From: JACVRW01 sp035947555
Lineage (GTDB): Bacteria > Actinomycetota > Thermoleophilia > Solirubrobacterales > Thermoleophilaceae
Direction of reading: 5' to 3'
DNA: 15,492 nucleotides
Assembly: GCA_035947555.1 (NCBI GenBank)
Contig: DASZJZ010000204.1
Span: forward strand, 1-15,492
Under the pieces are notes generated by a model. It did not search any database. It was given only the letters and a program-made list of their open reading frames with translations, and was not told where the DNA came from. The translations under genes were made by a program, and so were the position numbers. This document shows positions 8,781-15,155 of the stretch, piece by piece; positions within the stretch are counted from its first letter, which is position 1, and each line of letters opens with the position of its first letter.

Positions 8781-10433
8781 CTATTCCGCCGGGATCTCCT
8801 TGTGCACCATCGCCATGTCGATCCCCTGCTGCTTGCGCAGGAGGCGCGAGCCCACGTAGATCCCGAGCGCGACCACGTAGAGGATGCCCATGTAGATCAA
8901 CGAGCCGCTGTCGTTGAGGCCGTACACGTCGTCCGTGATCCACTTGACGAGGCAGAAGACGAGCAGCGCCAGGAACGCGATCGCCGAGAACGTGATCAGC
9001 GGCAGCCCCAGCACCTTGTAGCGCGCGATCGGCGACGCGTTGTAGATCTCGGGCTTGCGCCACGGAAGCACGGCTGCCGCGATCGCCGATCCGGCGAACG
9101 TGATGGCGATCACCATCGTCGCCGCCAAGGTCCAGCTGTAGAAGTCCTCGTTGAAGGCGTAGAACCACGCGATCGGGATGGACGGGATCAGCATCAGCGC
9201 GAGAGCCACGTAGGGCACGCCGCTCCTGCTGACCTTGGCCACCGCCTCGGGGAGCACGCGGTCGAACGCCGTCGCGAAGACGACTCGCGTCGAGGACAGG
9301 AACACCGTCCCCACCCAGCCGAAGAACCAGAGCGCGAGCAGCCCGATGAGGAGGACCTGCCACACCGCGCCCTCCATCAGGAACGCCGCGAGCAGCCCCG
9401 GGTACGGGAAGTACGTAATCGGCGGATCCTCGACGTAGTTGAACAGCGCCGGCTGGCCCCAGTAGGCGTTGTTGGCCGCGTTGTAGAAGTCCCAGCCGAA
9501 CGTCTTCGAGATCAGCAGGAGCGTTATCACGGCCAGGATCGTCGTGGCGATCAGCGCGCCGCCCATCGCCTTGATGTTGTTTCGGAAGTCCGAGGCGCCC
9601 CGAACCTCGCCGTACAGCGTCGCACCCCAGTTCGACCACAGGTTGAAGAAGACGATGAACGGGATGAGCAGGAAGACCCCGCTGAGCGCGCCGAACGAGC
9701 CCACGTCGCTGGGCGTCCCCGCGGCGCCCGCCTCGACCGTCCCCTGGTAGGCGTTCGGGCCGGTGCCGAGCACCTCCTGCGACTCCGAGTTCAGCGCCGA
9801 GATGAAGTCCGTATTCGAGTTGACCAGCAGCAGGACGAACATGAAGGCCAACCCGAGCAGCCCGCCGTAGAAGCAGAACTTCTGGATGCGCGCATACGTC
9901 CTGATCCCGAGCGCGATGAAGGTCGAGGCGAGCAGCGCGGTGATGATCGATGCCCAGAAGAGGCCCCTGTCCTCCGAGAAGAACGTCACGCCGCCGTCCC
10001 AGCCGATGATGGCGAACAGCGGGACGAAGACCTCGACGTTCAGGATGTTCGCGTAGATGGGGACCCAGTGCCACAGGATGAACCACCAGCCGCACACCGC
10101 CAGGACGAACCCGATCCCCCCGCCGAGCGTCCGGCTGATCCACACGTAGTCGCCGCCCGCGCGCGGCATGGCCGCCACGAGCGACGCGTAGGTGATCGAC
10201 TGGAGCACCAGGTAGGCACCGGACAGCACCACCGCCCACAGCAGGCTGCCGTCCGGGATGAAGACCGCGTAGGAGAAGATGAAGAGGCCGAGCGTGATGA
10301 GGTTGATCGAGAAGAACGCGTAGATGAACGCGTCGCGCACCGCCCACCCGCGCACGAGTCCCGTCGCCTTGCGAGCGAACAGCGCCTGCTCCTCCTGGGC
10401 GCCCAGACGTCCGGCGGCACTTGCACTTTCCAT
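8781..10433 (-). CDS. APC-superfamily amino acid/amine permease
   Basis: A 550-residue integral membrane protein with a hydrophilic N-terminus and about 12-14 predicted helices by eye. The first helical region holds FFSINLITLGLFIFSYAVF, followed by AAMPRAGGDYVWISRTLGGG, the conserved cytoplasmic loop of amino acid-polyamine-organocation (APC) permeases. A later LSSTRVVFATAFDRVLPEAVAKVSR segment is the matching family loop between helices 8 and 9. An unusually long, polar, probably extracellular loop lies at about residues 210-245. The ATG is preceded by AAGGAG, 7 bases upstream. The gene starts 11 bases after the phosphoesterase stop, so it probably belongs to the unit that begins at 12141. 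The substrate cannot be read from sequence; amino acids or amines are the family default. Confidence 0.88.
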   Translation of the reverse strand: MESASAAGRLGAQEEQALFARKATGLVRGWAVRDAFIYAFFSINLITLGLFIFSYAVFIPDGSLLWAVVLSGAYLVLQSITYASLVAAMPRAGGDYVWISRTLGGGIGFVLAVCGWWFILWHWVPIYANILNVEVFVPLFAIIGWDGGVTFFSEDRGLFWASIITALLASTFIALGIRTYARIQKFCFYGGLLGLAFMFVLLLVNSNTDFISALNSESQEVLGTGPNAYQGTVEAGAAGTPSDVGSFGALSGVFLLIPFIVFFNLWSNWGATLYGEVRGASDFRNNIKAMGGALIATTILAVITLLLISKTFGWDFYNAANNAYWGQPALFNYVEDPPITYFPYPGLLAAFLMEGAVWQVLLIGLLALWFFGWVGTVFLSSTRVVFATAFDRVLPEAVAKVSRSGVPYVALALMLIPSIPIAWFYAFNEDFYSWTLAATMVIAITFAGSAIAAAVLPWRKPEIYNASPIARYKVLGLPLITFSAIAFLALLVFCLVKWITDDVYGLNDSGSLIYMGILYVVALGIYVGSRLLRKQQGIDMAMVHKEIPAE

Positions 10434-10444
10434 TCCCTCTCTCC

Positions 10445-11386
10445 TTATCCGCTCGTCAGAACGAAGCGCTTAACCTTCTTGCCGCCCTCGAGATCCACGA
10501 CGGCGCCGAGCAGCTCTCCCTGCTCATACGAGCTGCCCGGGTTGATGCAGAGCGTGCGGCCGATCCTGGTGTTACCGCGCCCCTCGTGGATGTGGCCGTG
10601 CAGGGAGAGCGCCGGCTGGTGGCGCTCGATCGCCTCGCGGACGGCCTTCGAGCCGGTCGGCACCGGCGCCCGCCCGGCGTGCTCGAGGCGCATGTCCTCG
10701 GTGAGCTTCGGCGCCTCGTCCAGCCCCGAGGCGTAAGGGGGGCAGTGGAAGCTGAAAATCGTCCGTTCCGCTGGCGCTGACACCTCGGAGACAACCTTTT
10801 CGATGCGGACGGCGAGATCCTCCTCGTCCTCCTCGCGGTAGGTGTTCCACGGAGTGCGGTTCGCCCAGCCGGTCGAGGCCATCTGGAAGCCGTTCATCTC
10901 CACGACGCGGCCCTCGCAGGCCTCGACGTGGCGGGCGCGCGCGATGATCTCGTCGACCTCGAACTGGTCGTCGTTGCCGGGGCACACGAAGCAGCGCAGC
11001 TCGGTGCCGGCGATCCGCTCGTCCGCCAGGGCGATCCACTCTTCGACCCGGCGGAGCATCAGCTCGTGAAACAGGTCGTTCGCGCGCCCCTCGTCCTGCG
11101 AGAGCTCGTGCACCTCGTCGGGCGTCGTCCTGAACGGGTAATAGCCGCGCCGCGAGACGGCCTGCTCGAACCGCGCGACCTCGTCCTCGCCGTTCAGGTC
11201 GTGATGCTGCTCGAGAAGGCTGGCGTGCCAGCGGTCGCCCCCGTCGTGCACCACCGGCACCAGCGCCTTGCCGGTCATGTCGCCACCGAGGACGATCACG
11301 TCGGCCTCGTAGTGCTTGCCGCTGTTCAGGAACTTGCGCCAGCAGGTCTCGGACCCGTGCACATCGGTGGCAAAGAACAGCCTCAT
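10445..11386 (-). CDS. Calcineurin-like metallophosphoesterase
   Basis: A 313-residue enzyme with the complete dinuclear-metal motif set: DVH at residues 8-10, GGD at 34-36, GND at 137-139 (PGNDD), a histidine in FSFHCPP, and HGHIH at 263-267. The opening (MRLFFATDVHGSETCWRKFL, then DVIVLGGDMTGKALVPV) resembles a group of archaeal and bacterial phosphoesterases of unknown substrate. It has no signal peptide, so it should act in the cytoplasm on a phosphodiester or phosphomonoester. Its ATG overlaps the stop of the nucleotidyltransferase gene (ATGA), with GGGAGGA just upstream, so the two proteins are probably made together. The permease gene follows 11 bases later. The fold and the metal site are sure; the substrate is not known. 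Confidence 0.9.
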   Translation of the reverse strand: MRLFFATDVHGSETCWRKFLNSGKHYEADVIVLGGDMTGKALVPVVHDGGDRWHASLLEQHHDLNGEDEVARFEQAVSRRGYYPFRTTPDEVHELSQDEGRANDLFHELMLRRVEEWIALADERIAGTELRCFVCPGNDDQFEVDEIIARARHVEACEGRVVEMNGFQMASTGWANRTPWNTYREEDEEDLAVRIEKVVSEVSAPAERTIFSFHCPPYASGLDEAPKLTEDMRLEHAGRAPVPTGSKAVREAIERHQPALSLHGHIHEGRGNTRIGRTLCINPGSSYEQGELLGAVVDLEGGKKVKRFVLTSG

Positions 11387-12141
11387 GGTCCTCCCGCTAC
11401 CTCCTCGGGCGTCGTATACCAGCGCTTGCGTTCCCCGATCTTCGCGCGGAGCTTCCAGCCGCGCGACTTCGGCTCCTGCTCGAGGCGCTGGAGCAGCTCG
11501 CCGATGCGCGCCTCGATCCGGCCCCGCTCCTCCTCGGGGAGGTCATAGCCCGCGAGGTGGTCGCGGCAGATGGCGAGGTTGCCGGTCAGCGTCCGCCAGA
11601 GGCCCCAGTCGGTCGCACACAGTTTCGACACCCGTGCGGCGTTGATCGAGTCGCCGTCGCCATCGTCGACGGCGTGGCCGTGGAACAGCGCGAGCGCGTC
11701 GCGGACGTCCTTCTCGTTCAGCTCGGCGATCTGGAGCTTCGTGATGAGCAGCTCCGCCAGGGGCAGCGTGCGGGGCTCCAGCTCCATCCGTTCCGCGACC
11801 GGGACCTTGTGCGACATCTCGAAGCCGCCGACGAAGACGTCCACCTGCCGGTCGTTCTCGTTGTCGAAGAAGAGCAGCCGCTCTTTCCCGTGGAGGGCGT
11901 TGAACGCGACCTGCGGCTCGTAGCCCTCCTCGCGGAAGAACTGCTGCGCCTTGGCCGAGGCGCCCTTCGCGGTCAGGAAGTCGGCGTCGGCGTAGCTGCG
12001 CCGCAGGGCCGGCGGCAGCTCGACCGGAGCCCGCATGCGGATTGCCACGCCGCCCAGCACTCGCAACGGCAACCCGCGCGAGTCCGCGGTCTCGAGCAGG
12101 CGCCCCGCCTCCTCCACGACGTCGGGCCTGATCGCCGTCAC
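11383..12141 (-). CDS. Nucleotidyltransferase-fold protein (AbiEii/MNT-like), function unknown
   Basis: A 252-residue protein with the signs of the minimal nucleotidyltransferase fold: VLGGVAIRM (Gly30-Gly31), the metal-binding pair Asp52 and Asp54 in YADADFLT, and a third acid, Asp101, in QVDVFVGG. After this comes PLAELLITKLQIAELNEKDVRDALAL, resembling the helical region of AbiEii-type proteins, where a lysine and an RD pair are conserved. AbiEii and related MenT proteins are nucleotidyltransferase toxins, but no AbiEi-like antitoxin gene lies beside it. The partner here is a metallophosphoesterase, coupled by an ATGA overlap. The GTG start has no visible Shine-Dalgarno and lies 11 bases after an AT-rich palindrome that could serve as -10 box, so a near-leaderless mRNA is possible. 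The catalytic triad looks intact. Substrate and role are unknown. Confidence 0.75.
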   Translation of the reverse strand: MTAIRPDVVEEAGRLLETADSRGLPLRVLGGVAIRMRAPVELPPALRRSYADADFLTAKGASAKAQQFFREEGYEPQVAFNALHGKERLLFFDNENDRQVDVFVGGFEMSHKVPVAERMELEPRTLPLAELLITKLQIAELNEKDVRDALALFHGHAVDDGDGDSINAARVSKLCATDWGLWRTLTGNLAICRDHLAGYDLPEEERGRIEARIGELLQRLEQEPKSRGWKLRAKIGERKRWYTTPEEVAGGP

Positions 12142-12150
12142 TGGTGGCGA

Positions 12151-12160
12151 TGATATATCA
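12151..12160. promoter_or_regulatory. Second copy of the TGATATATCA palindrome, upstream of the nucleotidyltransferase unit
   Basis: This is an exact copy of the core at 15107-15116. It lies 9 bases ahead of the GTG start of the nucleotidyltransferase gene. If TATATC (12157-12152) acts as -10 on the minus strand, transcription would start about 3-4 bases before the GTG, giving an almost leaderless mRNA, which fits the missing Shine-Dalgarno. The flanks differ from the other copy, so the shared element is just the 10-base core plus a following G on the plus strand. Confidence 0.6.
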
Positions 12161-12164
12161 GCGT

Positions 12165-12184
12165 CGGGCAGCGTCGCCAGCCCG
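12165..12184. terminator. Weak hairpin after the aldehyde dehydrogenase gene
   Basis: CGGGC (12165-12169) pairs with GCCCG (12180-12184) across a 10-base loop in the 46-base gap downstream of the aldehyde dehydrogenase stop and upstream of the second TGATATATCA site. It has no T tract. It could help separate the two minus-strand units, but the stem is short. Confidence 0.25.
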
Positions 12185-12187
12185 GCG

Positions 12188-13627
12188 CTAGCCGCGGATG
12201 AGCACCGTCTGCAGCTCCGTCAGCGTGTCCATGGGATACGGGCCGCCCACCCGGCCGATGCCGCTCTCGCTGCGGGCGCGGCCGCCCCACGGCAGATGCG
12301 GCTCCCAGTAGTTCGTGGTCTCGTTCACGTTCACCAGGCCCATGTGCACCGAGTCCGCGTACCGCATCCCGGCCGCCAGGTCGCCCGTGAAGATCGCCGC
12401 CATCAGGCCGTAGGACTGCGCGTTCGTCTGCTCGATCGCCTCCTCCAGCGAGCGGACCCCCACGATCGGCGCGATCGGCCCGAACGTCTCCTGGGTCACG
12501 GCGATCGAGTCGGGCGGCACGTCGTCGAGCACCGTCGGCTGCCAGTACAGGTCGGTCGGGAAGCCGTTCGCCCGGCTCCCGCCGGCCACCACCGTCGCGC
12601 CGCGACCCACGGCGTCCGCCACGTGCTCGTCCATCTTCGCCGCGCCCGGCTCGTTGTTCACGGGGCCCATCGTGGTGGCGTCGTCGAGCGGGTGCCCGAG
12701 CCGCACCTCGCGCTCCACCTCACCGGCCAGCAGCGACACGAATTCCTCCCGCACCGCCTCGTGCACCAGCAGCCGCTCCGCCGCCGAGCAGCTCTGGCCT
12801 GCGCCCAGAAAGCAGCCCACCCGCGCCGCCTCGGCCGCGGCCACCAGGTCGGCGTCGTCCATCACCACGAACGGACCGTTGCCGCCCATCTCGAGCAGCT
12901 GCGCCTTGCCGGCCGCACGCCGGGCCACCGTCAGCCCGGTCGCCGTCGAGCCCGTGAACGCGACCGCCCGCGTGCCCGGATTCACGGCCAACTCGTCTCC
13001 CACCTCCGGGCCAGGGCCGAGCACCATGTTGAACACGCCCGGCGGCAGATCGGCCTCGGCCACGCACTCGGCGAGCACGCCGGAGCACACCGCGGTCGAG
13101 GGCGCCGGCGTCCACACCACGCAGTTGCCGCAGGCAAGCGCCGGGGCCAGCACCTCGGCCGGCATCGTGTATGGCCAGTTCCAGGGCGTGATCAGGCCGA
13201 GCACGCCGAGCGGGCGCCGCAGCAGCAGCACGCGCCGCCCGGGCGCCGCGCTCTCGGGGATGCGGCCCTCGACGCGCTTCCCGTCCTCGGCCGCCATCCG
13301 GAAGAACTCGATCAGCTCGCCCACCTCGCCCTCGGCCTCCGCCCTGAGCGGCTTGCCCTGGTCGAGCGTGAGCACACGGGCCAGCTCGGTGGCGCGGCGC
13401 TCCATCACGTCGGCCGCTCGATGCAGCAGCGCCGCGCGCTCGAACCCCGTGCGCGCGGCCCACGCCGGGAAGGCGGCGTTGGCCGCCGCGATCGCGCGCC
13501 GGGCGTCCTCGCGGTCCCCGTCGGCCACCGGCCCGAGCGACTCGCCAGTGGCCGGGCTGGTCGCCTCGACGGTGGCCCCGCTCGCGGCGTCGCACCACTC
13601 GCCGTCGATGAACATGCGCGTGGTCAT
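12188..13627 (-). CDS. NAD(P)+-dependent aldehyde dehydrogenase
   Basis: A 479-residue aldehyde dehydrogenase of the large ALDH superfamily, close to the standard length. Visible motifs are TPWNWPY, FTGSTATG (nucleotide-binding loop), LEMGGN with the general-base Glu246, GAGQSCSAAER with the catalytic Cys280, and QETFGPI. It oxidises an aldehyde to the acid in the cytoplasm. The loop that normally reads VKPxxxTP, whose lysine contacts the cofactor ribose, reads VWTPAPSTAV here, with Thr173 in the lysine position. The ATG lies 3 bases beyond the permease stop with only a weak ribosome-binding site, so translation probably depends on the upstream gene. Pairing with a permease suggests that the aldehyde derives from an imported amine or amino acid. 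Succinate-semialdehyde-like or aminoaldehyde substrates are possible, but cannot be decided from the sequence. Confidence 0.92.
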   Translation of the reverse strand: MTTRMFIDGEWCDAASGATVEATSPATGESLGPVADGDREDARRAIAAANAAFPAWAARTGFERAALLHRAADVMERRATELARVLTLDQGKPLRAEAEGEVGELIEFFRMAAEDGKRVEGRIPESAAPGRRVLLLRRPLGVLGLITPWNWPYTMPAEVLAPALACGNCVVWTPAPSTAVCSGVLAECVAEADLPPGVFNMVLGPGPEVGDELAVNPGTRAVAFTGSTATGLTVARRAAGKAQLLEMGGNGPFVVMDDADLVAAAEAARVGCFLGAGQSCSAAERLLVHEAVREEFVSLLAGEVEREVRLGHPLDDATTMGPVNNEPGAAKMDEHVADAVGRGATVVAGGSRANGFPTDLYWQPTVLDDVPPDSIAVTQETFGPIAPIVGVRSLEEAIEQTNAQSYGLMAAIFTGDLAAGMRYADSVHMGLVNVNETTNYWEPHLPWGGRARSESGIGRVGGPYPMDTLTELQTVLIRG

Positions 13628-13630
13628 GGG

Positions 13631-15025
13631 CTACTCGGAGCCCCCGGCCGCGGGCGCCGGCTGGGACTCCGTGCCCGGCACCGCCGGCGAGGCCGACTGG
13701 AACGCGTGCGAGGCCAGCACGCCCGTCTTGTGCCGCTGCACGAACCAGTAGTAGGCGAGCCCGCCGAAGAAGACGATGCCGATGAACAGGATCGCCCCGT
13801 ACTGCAGGTACCAGTGGAACGGCGCCGTCGCGTTGTAGACGTCCTTGCGCGGCCAGATCAGGTTGATCGCCATGAAGATGCCCCAGCCGACGGCAAGGGC
13901 GTTGATCGGCAAGCCGAGCTTCCCGAGCGTGAAGTACCCGCGCTCCTTAGCCCCCTCCGGGGGCCACTCCCCGCGCAGCCGCTTGCGCAGCATCGGCACC
14001 GTGACCAGCAGGTACGCGATGTAGATCATGATGATTCCGATGCTCGTGATCACCGTGAAGATCTGGTCGTTGCCGATGTTCACGACCAGGATCAGCACCG
14101 CGAGCACGCCGGTGATGACGGCGGGGACGATCGGCGTCCTGGTCTTGGGGTGGACCGTCGCCACGCGCTCGCCCGCCGGGAGGTTGTTGTCGCGCGCCAT
14201 GGCGAACGCCATCCGGATCGTCGCTGTGTGAACGGCCAGGCAGCAGACCGTGATCGCGATGGCGACGGTGATCAGGAAGATCTTCCCGATGGTGTCGCCG
14301 AGCACGTCGAGCACCACGAACTGGAGGCCGCCGGTGCCGATCTCCGGCGAGTTGATGTTGCTCACCGCCAGGATCGCGAACAGCAGGATCAGGCCGCCGA
14401 GGATGAACGACGCGACCACGGCGCGCAGGATCGCCAGGGGCGCGGTCCGGCGAGGATCCTTCGTCTCCTCGCCGAGTGAGCTGGCCGTGTCGAAGCCGTA
14501 CATGACGTAGGCGGACGCCAGCGCCGCGGCCAGGAAGGCCCCGAAGTAACCCCACTCGTGCCCGTCGCCCGTGCCCTGCGTCTCGAACAGGACGCTGCCG
14601 TCGCCGTAGATCTGGAACTCCGACCAGATCTGCGGCAGCGTGATCTGGTAGGCGAGCGCCACCGCGGCGATCGTCACGATGGAGGCGGTGAGCATCATCC
14701 AGCCGCCGAGCCAGGCCACCGTCGCGCTGCCCATCCGCTTCACCCAGTTGTAGATCGAGCCCGCCACCGGGAAGTTCGCGGCCAGCTCGGCGAAGCACAG
14801 CGCGACCATGAGCTGGCCCACGAACACCATCGGCCACGTCCACCAGTAGGCGGGGCCGCCGAAGGCGAAGCCGAAGTAGAAGAGCTGGAAGGTCCCGGTG
14901 AGGATCGAGATGTAGCTGACGCCGGCGGCGAAGCTCGCGAACTTCCCGATGCTGCGGTCGAGCTCCTGCCTGTAGCCGAACTCGGCGAGCTCGTCAGAGT
15001 GATCCCCGGCAGCGGTCGTCGCCAT
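13631..15025 (-). CDS. APC-superfamily amino acid/choline-type permease
   Basis: A 464-residue permease with about 12 hydrophobic segments. The start region, ELAEFGYRQELDRSIGKFAS, followed by the first helix, is typical of the amino acid/choline transporter branch (which includes GABA and choline permeases). FAELAANFPVAGSIYNWVKR and LGEETKDPRRTAPLAILRAV are conserved loops of that branch. The tail is a short hydrophilic Ala/Pro-rich stretch. ATG at 15025 is chosen because homologues start near here and GGGGAG lies 6 bases upstream. The frame is open to 15157, but the extra residues are basic and unlike a permease N-terminus. The gene is followed directly by the aldehyde dehydrogenase, and a TGATATATCA palindrome lies about 80 bases upstream. 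The substrate is inferred only as an amino acid, GABA-like compound or amine. Confidence 0.88.
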   Translation of the reverse strand: MATTAAGDHSDELAEFGYRQELDRSIGKFASFAAGVSYISILTGTFQLFYFGFAFGGPAYWWTWPMVFVGQLMVALCFAELAANFPVAGSIYNWVKRMGSATVAWLGGWMMLTASIVTIAAVALAYQITLPQIWSEFQIYGDGSVLFETQGTGDGHEWGYFGAFLAAALASAYVMYGFDTASSLGEETKDPRRTAPLAILRAVVASFILGGLILLFAILAVSNINSPEIGTGGLQFVVLDVLGDTIGKIFLITVAIAITVCCLAVHTATIRMAFAMARDNNLPAGERVATVHPKTRTPIVPAVITGVLAVLILVVNIGNDQIFTVITSIGIIMIYIAYLLVTVPMLRKRLRGEWPPEGAKERGYFTLGKLGLPINALAVGWGIFMAINLIWPRKDVYNATAPFHWYLQYGAILFIGIVFFGGLAYYWFVQRHKTGVLASHAFQSASPAVPGTESQPAPAAGGSE

Positions 15026-15035
15026 CTCGCTCTCC

Positions 15036-15061
15036 CCGATCGGTTCGCGCTCCGCGATCGG
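15036..15061 (-). promoter_or_regulatory. Leader hairpin overlapping the permease ribosome-binding site
   Basis: CCGATCG (15036-15042) and CGATCGG (15055-15061) form a perfect 7-bp stem with a 12-base loop in the 5' leader of the permease at 15025. The stem takes in the first two G bases of its GGGGAG ribosome-binding site (15037-15032), so folding could limit translation. This is visible pairing only, without any known regulator class. Confidence 0.3.
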
Positions 15062-15105
15062 CCGCTTCCGGCAGCGGTTGTGGCCAGCTTGCATCTCCGA
15101 TGATG

Positions 15106-15117
15106 CTGATATATCAG
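15106..15117. promoter_or_regulatory. Perfect 12-bp palindrome CTGATATATCAG in divergent intergenic region
   Basis: CTGATATATCAG is its own reverse complement. It lies between the divergent permease and cNMP-binding genes. Its core, TGATATATCA, recurs exactly at 12151-12160 ahead of another unit. Read on either strand it contains TG-N-TATATC, so it could be an extended -10 promoter box in both directions, an operator, or both. Such an AT-rich word is rare in this GC-rich DNA. Confidence 0.65.
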
Positions 15118-15155
15118 ACCAGGCGGGGCCGGCGCGAGTGAGGATGCAGGCGAAC

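Noticed and set aside
8766..10736. A 656-codon open frame on the plus strand opposite the permease at 8781-10433.
   Set aside because: It is an antisense shadow: extremely charged composition (Arg, Asp, Glu, Gln) and no plausible fold, while the minus strand encodes membrane helices.
11383..12141. Calling the nucleotidyltransferase a toxin of an AbiE-type toxin-antitoxin or phage-defence system.
   Set aside because: No antitoxin-like gene is adjacent, the partner is a phosphoesterase, and there is no other defence or mobile gene in the window.
12035..14479. An 814-codon open frame on the plus strand opposite the aldehyde dehydrogenase and permease.
   Set aside because: Both minus-strand genes have clear family motifs. 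The plus-strand translation is Arg/His/Asp-rich, low in complexity and without motifs.
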